A stretch of DNA of 35,281 nucleotides from a virus, in the IMG/VR virus record IMGVR_UViG_3300025674_000162, positions 1 to 35,281 of that record; one strand, given 5' to 3'. The notes beneath the pieces are model-generated. The model saw only the letters and a list, made by a program, of their open reading frames with translations, did no database searches and was not told the DNA's origin. Shown here piece after piece: positions 6,401 through 15,926 of the stretch (its first letter is position 1; each line of letters begins with the position of its first letter). The position numbers and the translations under genes are program-made.

Positions 6401-9400
6401 ACATCAATACCATATGCGGTGGTTGCAAGTTTTTGTGATCCATTGAAGTAAAGTTCAACATCACTCGATTCTGTACCACGAATCAGATATACAGACTCAG
6501 TTGAGTCCATAACACCAAAGTCATTGGTGAGAACTCTAAGATCACCAGTACCAGTAGTATCAGAAATATAAGATCTAGTTCCAGAGTGATAGATCTCTAG
6601 GTCATCACCAGTACCAATCTGAAGTCTGTCATTATCTTCAAGATTTACATTACCCAGGAACGTGGTAACACCAGTAATTCTGAGGTTTGTGGCCTTGAGG
6701 TTAGTGACAGTACCAACACCAGATGCAAATATGTTAGTGAATGATGGGAATGCTCCAAGAGAAACCGTTCCACCACTTATATCAAGTCCAGAACCAATCT
6801 GAACAACACCAGTTTGGCCAGTTGTAGCTTCTCTGACCTGATTGGCAGTTATAATACCTGTAATACGACCATAAGGATCAACACTTATTCTCTGGATGAA
6901 TGAAATATCACCACTTGTGAGATTACTTCTAGTGTTAGAAACAGTAGCGAGGTCAATGTCATTAGGATTGACAACGATTCTTGCAGTGCTAGCAGTTCCA
7001 ACGTCAATCGTGTTGATGGTCTTAGTCAGACCATCTCCAGCCTCTACCTGACCAGGAGCAGTGAACTGTGTGAACTCAAGGGCAGAAGTACCAATCGCAA
7101 CTGGGCCCTTGGTAAGAAGAACGAAACCATTACCAGAGTTGAGTGTACCTTGCAGAACGAAGGAGAACGAACCTGGTTGTACCTCAGCTTCTTCGTCAAA
7201 GTCTGTCGTTCTTTGAAGTTCCCAAGAAGTAGATCCAGAACCAATTCTTGTGATCTCATAGATACCATTCTCAATAGGATCTGTCTGATCCTTGATCATG
7301 ATACGGTCTTGAACCGTAAGGCCTACTGCACCATCAATAACTCCATCAATGTTTCCATTGGAGTTACTGAACAGTTTAGCACCAATACCTGATGCACCGT
7401 TGGTATAACTTGCATTACCAATATTTGCAGTGGTTGCAGCGGATACCGCAGCCTTAATGACGATACCTGCCTGAACACTATCAACGTAAGACTTGGATAC
7501 CAGTTCAGCGGAATCAATTGGTGTCAGAACTCTTGTGAAGAATTGTCTTGCGTAGATGTCTCCATGGGCTTCTACATCACCACCGATGGCCAGTTGTCTG
7601 TTTGGAGAAGAACTATTAACACCAACTCTATTTGTACCATCATCATAGATCAGTGCGGATGCACCACCAAATTCACCACCGTTGTTGTATTGAACCTGAC
7701 CATCAGATCCAGCAACTTGAGAGGAAACAGTGATTGTTGCACCAGCACCACTAGCAGTTGCAGTGATACTACCACCAACAAAGTTGATATTTGTAACAGA
7801 ACCAGCGGAACCAACTGTAGATCCTTCATCCTCAATGGTAACACCATTAACAGATCCTACACCGTCACTAACATTGATCCAGTTGACTCCACCTGCACCA
7901 GTAGATGCAAGAACCTGATTAGCGATACCAATATCACCAGTGCTGTCCTTGATTCCACCATCAAATCTAGCATAACCACTGACAGTTGCAGCGGCAGAAA
8001 TGATAACGTCATCCAGAATGGCCTGACCATCAACATCAATCGTAGAGGAGAATGTTGCAGCACCAGTAACAGTGGATGCACCAGAGACAGTTACATCAGT
8101 CGCAGAAAGTCTTGTGACAGTCTCATCGGTTGCGGTGAGAGTTGTGAAGGTTGCAGCAGTACCAACTGTATCAGTAGGAGTCAGTCTGGTTGCAGTCAGA
8201 TCAGTAAATGTAGCGGCAGTACCGACTGTATCTGTTGGGGTCAGTCTGGTTGCAGTCAAATTGGAGAATGTTGCGGCCGTACCTACAGTGTCTGTTGGTA
8301 AGAGTGTAGCAACAGTTGCAACACCAGTAACATTCAGTTCTTGTGTTTCTGTTGTTCCTGCAATCGTGACACCATAACCAGTGGTCTCAAATTTCCTGAC
8401 GGCATCATAGTAGAGTGATACCTCAGCGTTTTGATTTGCCTCTATTGCCAGTTCATTAGAGTTTGATCTTATATGAACACTACTTCCATCTAAGTATAGT
8501 CTTCCTGCTCCAATATCTCTAACATAACTATGACTTCCATCATGGTAAATCTCCATATCTGGGAGATCACCCAATCTTATCTTATCATTATCACCAAGAT
8601 TTACATTTCCTTGGAATGTAGAGACACCAGTGACTTTTAAATCAGTTACAGAATCAATTCTAGTTGCAGCAAAGTTTGTGGATGTCAGAGTAGTAACAAC
8701 ACCCGCAACTGCACGGAGGTTTGCACTTGCATCAACGGTTACTGCATCAACAGTATTGTATGTGGCCGTTGTACCAGAGATGGTAGTAACGATACCAGTT
8801 GGGGCATAGAGATTAGATCCAGCATCAACTGTATCAGCATCAACTGTCGTTGTGTTGACGTTGGTGATGTTACCCGTTGTGGCATTCAGTGTAGTGAATG
8901 TAGCACCAGTACCAACTGTATCTGTTGGGGATAGTCTAGTGATTGTTGCATCCGTGGATGTCAGATTGGTAACAATACCAGTTACGGCCCTCAGGTTTGT
9001 TCCTGCATCAACTGTCTCTGCATCAATCGTGTCATATGTTGCGGTAGTACCAGAAATTGTAGTAACAATACCAGTTACACCACGGAGATTTACGGCATCA
9101 ACAGTATTAGCATCTACAGTAGTTGAGTTGACGGTTGTAATGTTACCCGTAGTTGATGTCAGTGTGGTGACGACACCTACAACAGCGTAAAGATTTGTTC
9201 CCGCATCAATAGTTTCAGCATCAACAGTGGTGATATTACCAGTTGTGGCCGTTAATGATGTAACTACACCAGCAACAGCATAAAGATTTGATCCAGCATC
9301 AACTGTATCTGCATCCACTGTTGTTGCATTAACAGTAGTAACATTACCCGTTGTGACATTCAGTGTGGTAAATGTAGCACCAGTACCAACTGTATCTGTT

Positions 9401-12400
9401 GGGGCCAATCTGGTGATAGTGGCATCTGTGGATGTCAGGTTGGTAACAATACCAGTTACGGCCCTTAAATTAGTACCAGCGTCAACAGTTTCAGCATCTA
9501 CAGTATTATAAGTTGCAGTCGTACCAGAAATAGTCGTGACGATACCAGTGACACCACGAAGATTTACGGCATCAACAGTTGTACCATCAACTTCATTATA
9601 AGTTGCAGTTGTACCAGAAAGTGTGGTGATAATGCCCGATGTAGAATATACATTCTCAGCATTAACGTTAGTCAGTTGAAGACTTGTCAGACCATCAAGA
9701 GTTCCAACGGTCAACGATGTGACCACACCAGCAACAGCGTAAAGATTCGAACCAGCATCAACAGTGTCAGCATCTACCGTAGTGACATTGAATGTAGTTG
9801 CGTTGAGTGTGGTGAATGTAGCACCAGTACCAACAGTATCTGTTGGGGCCAATCTGGTGATAGTGGCATCTGTGGATGTCAGGTTGGTAACAATACCAGT
9901 TACCGCGAATAAATTAGTACCAGCGTCAACTGTGGTTGCATCAATGGTGGTAATTGTACCAATACCATTATAATTCAGATCTGTACCATCAAGGTGAGTT
10001 ACAAGACCAACTTGTCCTCTAAGAGTTACACCATCAACGATATTACCATCTACAGTAGAATAACTGGCCGTTGTACCAGAGAGTGTGGTAATGATGCCAG
10101 AAGTAGAATATACATTTTCGGTATTTAAATTGGTGATCTGCAAACTAGTCAGACCATCAAGAGTTCCAACTGTTAATGATGTAATAACACCAGCAACTGC
10201 ATAGAGATTTGATGCAGCGTCAACAGTGTCGGCATCTACCGTAGTTCCACTGATAGTAGTTGCATTTAAGTTTGTAAAGGTTGCACCAGTACCAACCGTA
10301 TCTGTTGGGGCCAATCTGGTGATTGTTGCATCCGTAGATGTCAAATTGGTAACAATACCAGTTTGAGCTCTAAGACTTGTGCCATCAATTGTGGTGGCAT
10401 CAACTGTTCCAATCGTGCCAACACCACTATAATTTAAGTCTCTACCTGAAAGTTCGGTTACAACACCAACAGCACCTCTAAGAGTTGCACCATCAACGAT
10501 ATTACCATCTACAGTAGAGTAACTGGCCGTTGTACCAGATAGAGTTGTAATGATTCCAGAAGTAGAATATACATTTTCCGCGTTGACATTGGTCAGTTGT
10601 AGACTTGTCAGACCATTAAGAGTTCCAACTGTTAATGATGTAATAACACCAGCAACTGCATAGAGATTCGAACCAGCATCAACAGTGTCAGCATCTACAG
10701 TGGTAACACCAAATGTTCCAACATCAAGATTGGTAAATGTAGCGGCAGTACCAACTTGATCCGTTGTTGTGAGTGTAGTAACAATACCTGCAACAGCGTA
10801 GAGATTTGATGCAGCATCTACAGTCTCTGCATTAACGGTTGTGATAATACCTGTAGTGGCCGTAACGGTGTTTGAGACAATATCTGTAGATGTCAAAGAT
10901 GTTACAACACCAGCCGCAGCATATAGATTTGCACTTGCATCCAGTGTGTTTGCATTTACATTTGTACCATTCGCATTTGTGAATGTGACGGTTGTAATAA
11001 TACCAGACGTTGCATAAAGATTGGTTCCAGCATCAACAGTATCGGCATCAACTGTTGTGGCCTTTACGGTTCCAATCGTACCAATACCAGTATAATTTAA
11101 ATTAGTACCATCAAGGTTGGTAATGATACCAGAAAGTGCATTAAACTGAGTAACACCAAATGTGTTTAAGTTAATTTCGTTGAAAGTAGAAATTCCACTC
11201 GCAGCATATACGTTACCATTCAGTGTTCCTGTAATGGTAGTACCAATAACATTACCAGTTAAATCTCCTTGGAAGTTGTTGGCAGTAAGAACACCAGCAA
11301 CACTGACATTGGACAAATTAACTCTGGTAAATGTAGCGCCAGTGCCAACTGTATCGGTTACAACCAGGTGAGTGATGTTCAGGTTTGTTGCAACACCACT
11401 GGTTGCATACAGAGTTGATGCATCAACAGTTCCACCATCAAATACATCATAAGTTGCAGTTGATCCACTAAGACTGGTTACAACACCAGCAAGAGCATAA
11501 AGATCATTTGCAGCATCAACGACAACAGCATTAACAGTGGCTACAGTTGCAATGCCCTGAACAACGATATTGTCTGGAAGGCCAATAGTAATTGAGTTAC
11601 CAGCACCAGCAGTTACAATCTCTCCAGGAGTTCCACTGACGGTCAGAGTTTCACTAGAAAGAGTGATTTCAATAGGATTACCAGCATCATCCGCGATCGA
11701 TAAAGTACCACCAGCAGATACTACATTAGACTGTACAAAATCATAGATTCCCAGAGCAGATGCTAGGGTTGTATGATCTGTTGGTACTGGAGAAAATTCA
11801 GTAATTACACCAGTAACAGCAGTCGCACTACCGATTGTCAGATTAGTAATCGTTGAGGCTGTACTTACCAGATCGGTAACAATACCAGCGGTTGCGAATA
11901 AGTTAGTACCAGCATCAATAGTGGCTGCATCAATGTTTGTTGCATTGACCGCAGTATATGTAAGATCTGTACCACTAAGAGTTGTGGCTACACCTACGGC
12001 CACATATGCCGTGTTTGCGTCAATATTAGTTACACGAAGATCATTAACTCCACTCAGATTGGTGGCAGTTAAGTTTGTAATGATACCAGAGACGGCGTAG
12101 AGAGTTCCTCCAGCATCAATTATATTTGCATCAACATTCGAACCACTGGCATTTGTAAATGTCAGTGTGGTTACAATACCTGCAACTGCATAGAGATTGG
12201 TTCCAACATCTACAGAGTTGGCATCGATGTTCAGGTTACCAATACCACCAGAAAGAGTTCCAACTTCAAGAGTTGTGATAGTACCAGAAGTTCCTACAAT
12301 ATTTCCTGCACTAAAGTCAGAAGCTTGAAGGGTAGTAAATGTTGCAGCAGTACCAGTTAAATTGGTAATACCAGTTACAGTAGTAGCATCAAGAGAGTCT

Positions 12401-12888
12401 ACGCTGAGAGTACCAACGGTTGTTATACCAGTGAACTGTGCGTTAGTTCCTCTTAGGGTTGTAACAACACCAACAAAAGCATACAGATTCTGACCTGCAT
12501 CAATATATTGAGCATCAACCGTTTCAATCGTACCAGTTGTTGCAACGATGCTGCCAGTTGTAATGGCTGTACCAACAATATCTGTGGCCGTTAAGGTAGT
12601 AACAATACCAGATTGTGCATACAGAGCGACAGTATCAACGTTCTCTGCGTCAATCGAAGTAACAATGCCTGTGGTGGCTGTGATAATTCCAGTCGCATTA
12701 ACACCAGCAACAGTGGGGGTATCAGTAATTCCCCTCGTTCCATCAGACTGTGTGGTGATAACAGAATTATCAGCAGACGCTAAACCTAGATTAGGTTCCG
12801 CATCAGCAAGATCTAAGAATGTATGTCTGTCCGTCCTAGCAGCACCAGGACCGTTAACAGGTACGCGACCAGAAGTATACTTAGGCAT
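3418..12888 (-). CDS. Giant collagen-like tail fibre with C-terminal S74 chaperone (3156 aa)
   Basis: The largest gene of the window, probably a distal tail fibre or host-recognition adhesin. Architecture by residue: 1-75, a non-repetitive head; about 75-1420, degenerate beta repeats of some 30-50 residues with a recurring '[20 protein letters not shown]' theme; about 1420-1500 and 2080-2170, two copies of a 'DxEIYHxGxxSYI/VxD' module; between them '[10 protein letters not shown]' and further beta-rich domains; 2223-2828, an apparently unbroken Gly-X-Y collagen-like stretch (about 202 triplets, GPQ, GAQ, GQK, GTK); 2829-3051, a compact beta tip ([19 protein letters not shown]); 3052-3156, an intramolecular chaperone of peptidase S74 type. 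S3052 in '[10 protein letters not shown]' is the expected self-cleavage serine with K3057/K3058 close by; '[15 protein letters not shown]' and a final coiled coil are also family features. After trimerisation the last 105 residues should be cut off. GGGGAG precedes the following gene, and no frameshift is seen. Confidence 0.85.
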   Translation of the reverse strand: MPKYTSGRVPVNGPGAARTDRHTFLDLADAEPNLGLASADNSVITTQSDGTRGITDTPTVAGVNATGIITATTGIVTSIDAENVDTVALYAQSGIVTTLTATDIVGTAITTGSIVATTGTIETVDAQYIDAGQNLYAFVGVVTTLRGTNAQFTGITTVGTLSVDSLDATTVTGITNLTGTAATFTTLQASDFSAGNIVGTSGTITTLEVGTLSGGIGNLNIDANSVDVGTNLYAVAGIVTTLTFTNASGSNVDANIIDAGGTLYAVSGIITNLTATNLSGVNDLRVTNIDANTAYVAVGVATTLSGTDLTYTAVNATNIDAATIDAGTNLFATAGIVTDLVSTASTITNLTIGSATAVTGVITEFSPVPTDHTTLASALGIYDFVQSNVVSAGGTLSIADDAGNPIEITLSSETLTVSGTPGEIVTAGAGNSITIGLPDNIVVQGIATVATVNAVVVDAANDLYALAGVVTSLSGSTATYDVFDGGTVDASTLYATSGVATNLNITHLVVTDTVGTGATFTRVNLSNVSVAGVLTANNFQGDLTGNVIGTTITGTLNGNVYAASGISTFNEINLNTFGVTQFNALSGIITNLDGTNLNYTGIGTIGTVKATTVDADTVDAGTNLYATSGIITTVTFTNANGTNVNANTLDASANLYAAAGVVTSLTSTDIVSNTVTATTGIITTVNAETVDAASNLYAVAGIVTTLTTTDQVGTAATFTNLDVGTFGVTTVDADTVDAGSNLYAVAGVITSLTVGTLNGLTSLQLTNVNAENVYSTSGIITTLSGTTASYSTVDGNIVDGATLRGAVGVVTELSGRDLNYSGVGTIGTVDATTIDGTSLRAQTGIVTNLTSTDATITRLAPTDTVGTGATFTNLNATTISGTTVDADTVDAASNLYAVAGVITSLTVGTLDGLTSLQITNLNTENVYSTSGIITTLSGTTASYSTVDGNIVDGVTLRGQVGLVTHLDGTDLNYNGIGTITTIDATTVDAGTNLFAVTGIVTNLTSTDATITRLAPTDTVGTGATFTTLNATTFNVTTVDADTVDAGSNLYAVAGVVTSLTVGTLDGLTSLQLTNVNAENVYSTSGIITTLSGTTATYNEVDGTTVDAVNLRGVTGIVTTISGTTATYNTVDAETVDAGTNLRAVTGIVTNLTSTDATITRLAPTDTVGTGATFTTLNVTTGNVTTVNATTVDADTVDAGSNLYAVAGVVTSLTATTGNITTVDAETIDAGTNLYAVVGVVTTLTSTTGNITTVNSTTVDANTVDAVNLRGVTGIVTTISGTTATYDTIDAETVDAGTNLRAVTGIVTNLTSTDATITRLSPTDTVGTGATFTTLNATTGNITNVNTTTVDADTVDAGSNLYAPTGIVTTISGTTATYNTVDAVTVDASANLRAVAGVVTTLTSTNFAATRIDSVTDLKVTGVSTFQGNVNLGDNDKIRLGDLPDMEIYHDGSHSYVRDIGAGRLYLDGSSVHIRSNSNELAIEANQNAEVSLYYDAVRKFETTGYGVTIAGTTETQELNVTGVATVATLLPTDTVGTAATFSNLTATRLTPTDTVGTAATFTDLTATRLTPTDTVGTAATFTTLTATDETVTRLSATDVTVSGASTVTGAATFSSTIDVDGQAILDDVIISAAATVSGYARFDGGIKDSTGDIGIANQVLASTGAGGVNWINVSDGVGSVNGVTIEDEGSTVGSAGSVTNINFVGGSITATASGAGATITVSSQVAGSDGQVQYNNGGEFGGASALIYDDGTNRVGVNSSSPNRQLAIGGDVEAHGDIYARQFFTRVLTPIDSAELVSKSYVDSVQAGIVIKAAVSAATTANIGNASYTNGASGIGAKLFSNSNGNIDGVIDGAVGLTVQDRIMIKDQTDPIENGIYEITRIGSGSTSWELQRTTDFDEEAEVQPGSFSFVLQGTLNSGNGFVLLTKGPVAIGTSALEFTQFTAPGQVEAGDGLTKTINTIDVGTASTARIVVNPNDIDLATVSNTRSNLTSGDISFIQRISVDPYGRITGIITANQVREATTGQTGVVQIGSGLDISGGTVSLGAFPSFTNIFASGVGTVTNLKATNLRITGVTTFLGNVNLEDNDRLQIGTGDDLEIYHSGTRSYISDTTGTGDLRVLTNDFGVMDSTESVYLIRGTESSDVELYFNGSQKLATTAYGIDVTGTASVDGVVNSGVSTFSGTVELDSYLKDFYNNVGAATSVLIGDASGVKWEKISTAALQGPQGDKGQKGEVGVTGDKGQKGAQGIQGTKGQKGELGAQGSAGVDGAKGQKGDTGAQGQKGAQGDKGQKGALGPQGEKGQKGDQGPQGAQGPTGPQGTKGQKGAQGAQGAQGPQGTKGQKGELGPQGEKGQKGVTGPQGPQGAQGPQGTKGQKGAQGAQGATGPQGPQGAQGPTGPQGEKGQKGVTGPQGPQGAQGPQGTKGQKGAQGAQGATGPQGPQGAQGPTGPQGQKGQKGATGPQGAQGVQGIQGEKGQKGAQGATGPQGPTGPTGPQGPTGPQGTKGQKGQTGAQGPQGTKGQKGEIGPQGAQGPQGTKGQKGQTGAQGPTGQKGQKGQTGAQGPQGLTGPTGPTGPTGPQGNKGEKGQKGVTGPQGPQGPQGPQGTKGQKGEIGPQGPQGATGGQGTKGQKGATGAQGPQGTKGQKGATGPTGPQGPQGATGPQGPQGPTGPQGEKGQKGVQGAQGPQGAQGPQGAQGTKGQKGQLGAQGPQGATGPQGATGPQGEKGQKGAQGAQGATGPQGPQGAQGPTGPQGPQGTKGQKGATGAQGPQGTKGQKGATGPQGPTGPQGAAGPTGPQGPQGTKGQKGATGPQGPQGPQGPQGPPGPVAGSNTQFIYNNGGSPAGAANVTYDGTRLLYKTLKSRDAGGDSNLAVSSYGYDIFQEDGAWSSPYPDLAINYHTGISFGANASYSGYRFWNDYNDRSTLRFQINGTSNYAYSYNWLRTDPGIYNATNGANFLTNTATSYGSWNVQGSRNGWYGLAFDQASNDPHLIFDNAGNGRGGLYWEGGSRWALFYDHSNNCLGITGSTTSSTYELYVTGDIYATGTITAASDVRLKKNIETIESPLDKVLKLRGVTFEWDLTKAKNRKEGTKMGLIAQEVEQVVPEVVTYAEDVDEYSVEYGNLTALLIEAVKEQNEVINTMRKELDELKKKLGE
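4405..6222 (-). repeat. Collagen-like Gly-X-Y coding repeat
   Basis: Codes for residues 2223-2828 of the giant fibre. Pro occurs in the X position (GPQ, GPT) and Lys in the Y position (GQK, GTK, GDK, GEK); a Y-position Pro is seen only in the last GPP. The DNA is a tandem array of near-identical 9-27 nt units, locally richer in G+C than its surroundings, and opens long spurious frames on both strands. It should form a triple-helical rod, and is a likely site of unequal recombination and length variation. Confidence 0.9.
8640..12660 (-). repeat. Degenerate beta-repeat coding array in the giant fibre
   Basis: Tandem repeats encoding units such as '[22 protein letters not shown]' and '[21 protein letters not shown]'. 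Some copies are nearly identical in DNA. A 68-bp identical segment occurs at 9392-9459 and 9836-9903 (offset 444 bp). A block of about 190 bp at 10020-10208 recurs with scattered changes at 10479-10667 (offset 459 bp = 153 codons). All offsets keep the frame, which points to module duplication by recombination. Confidence 0.8.
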
Positions 12889-12897
12889 TTCTAACTA

Positions 12898-13251
12898 TTA
12901 CTGTTTAGCGGTTTCCAGGATGCTGAGAATTAATTCCATAGTGCCATTTGAAGTTCCAAGTACACGGAACTCGTCATCAGTTTCCATGACCATCTTTCCA
13001 TCAATCAGAGAAAGAGTGTCTTCAGTGGGAACCCTGATACTTGAAGCAATAGCAACAGAGCCATAAGTATCACTACCAACTGCAGCTCTATAATGGAAGG
13101 CCGATACGGTTTGAATACCAGAAGAAACGTTTGCAACCTGAGCACTCAATACAATAGATGCAACGTTTGCAGGAGCAGTATAGATACCAACGTTTGTCGT
13201 GGTAACTGGCCACCTTACCGTTCGGAATACATTTAACGGGGTAATTGCCAT
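12898..13251 (-). CDS. Putative virion structural protein (117 aa)
   Basis: A 117-residue protein without recognised family. The sequence alternates hydrophobic and polar residues as in a beta sandwich: 'VGIYTAPANVASIVLSAQVANVSSGIQTVSAFHYRA' followed by 'VPTEDTLSLIDGKMVMETDDEFRVLGTSNGTMELILSILE'. The layout (APxxVASIVLSAQVAN, a short turn, then VxxEDTLSLxxGKMVMxxxDEFRVxG) is like small phage proteins that decorate tail fibres or capsids and bind another virion protein. It sits 3 bp after the 819-residue fibre gene and 9 bp before the giant fibre gene, with GGAAGGA about 6 nt before its ATG. Likely cotranscribed with both fibres; a fibre connector or decoration role is inference. Confidence 0.6.
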   Translation of the reverse strand: MAITPLNVFRTVRWPVTTTNVGIYTAPANVASIVLSAQVANVSSGIQTVSAFHYRAAVGSDTYGSVAIASSIRVPTEDTLSLIDGKMVMETDDEFRVLGTSNGTMELILSILETAKQ

Positions 13252-13254
13252 TTT

Positions 13255-15714
13255 TTATCCTTCCAGAGCGATGATTAGAGGTGTTACTGTATTTAACAGA
13301 CTTTGGTTGAAGGCTCTACCAGAGATAGTACCTGTAACCTGGTTCACATTAACATCATCACCAATTCTAAAGTTACCAGACTGGTCGGTAGAGGTATAAA
13401 CTACCAATCCACCGTTTCTCTTCACAACTTCTTGAGTTTGAATACCAACTCCACCAAGTCTAGGACGTGATCCAGCAAGATCACCACCAGATCCAATCCA
13501 CTCAAATGAGTGTGAAGATGCAAGACAAAGACTTACCTGATAGAAGTAGACAGTTGCACCAACACTTACTGCATTATTCAGAACCTGGTCAAAGACAACT
13601 GTAGAAATACCAGTGTAGTCTCCTGGTTGTGAGGCCTCTTGAACAGTATAATAAAGTGGTCTGAGTCCAGTTGTTACTGCAGCAGAAACACTTGGGTTAC
13701 CACCAGAGATTGTAATGGTTGGATTTGTAGTGTACTGAGAACCATTGTTGGTAACCTCAATACTCAAAATCTGACCATTCTGAATGGTTGCAGAAGCAGT
13801 GGCTCTAGTTCCATTAGGACCTTGAGGAGCTTCTACAATAACTGTAGGAACAGATTGATAACCACTACCAGGACTTACGACATCAATCTTGTCCAACTGA
13901 TTATACAGTTGGTCAATGAATACCACCTGGCCATCATAAGGACGGTTAGCATAAAGTTTTGTTGTTGCAGCTCTTCTAGCAGTTCCACCACTCACATAAT
14001 TATGAGGAATGGTAGAAATACCAGCATCGATGTTAAAGGTTGTACTGGTAATACCAGTTACCTTAAAGATTGAACCGTATCTAGAACTACCATCGGGGAA
14101 GATTGTAGTTGTTACACCAGCATGTGGTGCTGCACAACTAAACTCAATGTCGGCCAGTTTTACATGATCACCAACCTTCATGAAGTGTGGTTTGCTGACC
14201 GTAACCGTGGAAAGACCAGTTAAATTATCATACACATAGTTTGTGACTGTTCTGATCCCAGCCTGAACAAATGTATGAGAAATTGATGAGATTCCAGAAT
14301 ATACATTAAATGTTGTTGATGAAGCACCAACAACGTCAAAGACAAATCCAGAAGATCCAGGTTGAATATTTGGACTTGGGAAGATGTCAGTGTTAATACC
14401 AGTGCGAACAAGACCAGTTCCAGCGGTATATGTGTGGACGATATTAGATGCACCAACATACGACGTGAATGTAGTTGGGCCAACCAAGGCTTCAACCTTA
14501 AACATATATCCCTGAGTTCCATCAGGGAAAATCGTGGTAGTAATACCAGATCCACCAGGGCATGTAAATGCAAGTCCAGCTAACTTGAAGTTAGCATCAT
14601 CAGCCAATCCATGATTTGTCAGAGTTGTAATCGTGGACAAACCAGTCTGTTCATCATAAATGAATGATGCAATACCATGTGTCTGACCATATCCGACACA
14701 TGTGAATCCAACTCCACTGATCGACGCACCATAACCAACCGCAAGATTGTGAGGCTCACTTGTGGTTACAGTCGAATATCCAGTCTTGGGATCATATTCA
14801 AAATTAACAATCTCAAAGTTCTTCGTACCGTCAAGTTGAACTTCAACACGATCACTACCGATTCCACTGGCAGTTGTTACAATACCAGTGTATTGCAGTT
14901 GACTTACACCATCTGCAACGAGGCCAAATTGACCAAAGGATGAGTTGGAGTTCGTGATATCGCATTGTCCACCAGAACCACAGAAAATAGCAGTTCCAGA
15001 GTTAATAGTAAAGATCGAAACCAACTGGGCGTAGGCCTTATTGGTAATCGAAACACCAATACCATTGAGGTTGTACTGAGTATAAGAGTCAACAACCATT
15101 GAGCCATTGACACCATTGTTACCCATTCTCAAATTGCCATCAATCCTCATTCCAATACTGTTTGGAATGAAGTTAGTGCAGTTACGAATGTATGGAGATT
15201 GAGTTACAACACCAACTCTGGTTGGATCAAACGCAATCACAGCATGAGTGGTGGCAGAGCCAACAAAACTCATGTTTGTGAGGTGAGACCCGTTATTCAC
15301 CAAAAAGAAATCCTGATTTACGTTCTGTGGTGAGATCATTGTTGATCTCAAGTCTTCTCCCTGAATAGCAACAACAGGAGGAACGTAAATCGGATTATCT
15401 TCTACATAGGTGCCTGGTGCGACTTCAATCGTATCACCAGTGGTACAAACACCAAGAGCACCTTTTATGGTTCTTTTTGCACGAAGAGGTGACGATCCAT
15501 CATTGTTTGAATCATCACCGAAAGTAGAAACGTAGATATATCTACCCGCTGTTAGAGCAGCACCGGCCTTAACGTTTAAGATTCGATTTTGTTGATCTTG
15601 CAACCATAGAATACCATCAGTGGTATTCATTGCAATCTCACCGATCGGCAGCTGCGCTGACGATGGGACCTTTCCAGCTACGGAAGATCTCTTAAACCTG
15701 ATATTTGATGCCAT
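13255..15714 (-). CDS. Beta-helix tail-fibre / structural protein (819 aa)
   Basis: Predicted virion fibre. Residues 1-45 hold the tail-attachment-like segment 'RFKRSSVAGKVPSSAQLPIGEIAMNTTDGILWLQD' found at the N-terminus of many phage fibres. Residues about 58-290 form a right-handed beta-helix start ('YIYVSTFGDDSNNDG', 'TIEVAPGTYVEDNP', 'GEDLRSTMISP', then 'VSIFTINSGTAIFCGSGGQCDITNSNSSFGQ'). About 290-620 are repeats of 'LSTITTxxNHGLAxG' type with 'HTYTAGTGLV' turns; about 620-690 have a 'SPGSGYQSVPTVIV' GxGY beta repeat; the C-terminus carries 'HSFEWIGSGGD' and 'GGLVVYTSTDQSGNFRIGDDV'. The same blocks in the same order occur in the larger protein at 15911-22003, so the two are paralogues. 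No polysaccharide lyase catalytic residues are apparent. The ATG at 15714 lies 34 nt after the GATAAATA core at 15749-15756. Confidence 0.75.
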   Translation of the reverse strand: MASNIRFKRSSVAGKVPSSAQLPIGEIAMNTTDGILWLQDQQNRILNVKAGAALTAGRYIYVSTFGDDSNNDGSSPLRAKRTIKGALGVCTTGDTIEVAPGTYVEDNPIYVPPVVAIQGEDLRSTMISPQNVNQDFFLVNNGSHLTNMSFVGSATTHAVIAFDPTRVGVVTQSPYIRNCTNFIPNSIGMRIDGNLRMGNNGVNGSMVVDSYTQYNLNGIGVSITNKAYAQLVSIFTINSGTAIFCGSGGQCDITNSNSSFGQFGLVADGVSQLQYTGIVTTASGIGSDRVEVQLDGTKNFEIVNFEYDPKTGYSTVTTSEPHNLAVGYGASISGVGFTCVGYGQTHGIASFIYDEQTGLSTITTLTNHGLADDANFKLAGLAFTCPGGSGITTTIFPDGTQGYMFKVEALVGPTTFTSYVGASNIVHTYTAGTGLVRTGINTDIFPSPNIQPGSSGFVFDVVGASSTTFNVYSGISSISHTFVQAGIRTVTNYVYDNLTGLSTVTVSKPHFMKVGDHVKLADIEFSCAAPHAGVTTTIFPDGSSRYGSIFKVTGITSTTFNIDAGISTIPHNYVSGGTARRAATTKLYANRPYDGQVVFIDQLYNQLDKIDVVSPGSGYQSVPTVIVEAPQGPNGTRATASATIQNGQILSIEVTNNGSQYTTNPTITISGGNPSVSAAVTTGLRPLYYTVQEASQPGDYTGISTVVFDQVLNNAVSVGATVYFYQVSLCLASSHSFEWIGSGGDLAGSRPRLGGVGIQTQEVVKRNGGLVVYTSTDQSGNFRIGDDVNVNQVTGTISGRAFNQSLLNTVTPLIIALEG

Positions 15715-15737
15715 TTGGCTATAACAGTGGTATCTAC

Positions 15738-15926
15738 CTAATCATCGATATTTATCGATGATGAAATCTTCTGTTCCAAGATGGAAAGAGTTTCCAATCC
15801 ACCTTGGAGTTTTAGAAGATGTTCCCTTTTCTTATTTAGTTGATCCTCAATAGTAAGAATTTCAGATTGAAGGGTTTTGATTTGAATCTCAAAATCTTTT
15901 TGTATTTCAGTTACACAATCGTCCAT
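15738..15926 (-). CDS. Small coiled-coil protein (62 aa)
   Basis: A 62-residue protein, almost wholly a predicted coiled coil from residue 6 to 56 (EIQKDFEIQIKTLQSEILTI, then EDQLNKKREHLLKLQGGLETLSILEQ), with heptad-spaced Leu, Ile and Val. Its ATG lies inside the last codons of the 2030-residue fibre gene (16-nt overlap) and GGAG precedes the ATG by about 5 nt, within that gene. The stop lies by the palindrome at 15742-15761. A short coiled coil between two trimeric fibres could be a trimerisation or assembly factor, but there is no direct evidence. The overlap, Shine-Dalgarno and convincing heptad pattern make it a likely gene. Confidence 0.65.
   Translation of the reverse strand: MDDCVTEIQKDFEIQIKTLQSEILTIEDQLNKKREHLLKLQGGLETLSILEQKISSSINIDD
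15742..15761 (-). promoter_or_regulatory. Perfect palindrome holding a late promoter core
   Basis: TCATCGAT-ATTT-ATCGATGA is an exact 8-bp inverted repeat with a 4-base centre. On the minus strand it reads CGATAAATATCG, so a GATAAATA core (15749-15756), one mismatch from T4 TATAAATA, lies at its heart, 34 nt upstream of the 819-residue fibre ATG. It also covers the last codons of the coiled-coil gene. No U tract follows, so it is not a typical intrinsic terminator. Confidence 0.5.

Noticed and set aside
8640-10670. Regularly spaced repeats that might suggest a CRISPR array
   Set aside because: The repeats and the sequence between them form one open reading frame with similar protein modules; there are no unique spacers or cas genes.
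7543-12660. Plus-strand open frames opposite the giant fibre beta repeats (for example 7543-8301)
   Set aside because: Composition mirrors the repeats on the other strand, with no start signals, no coupling and no family pattern.
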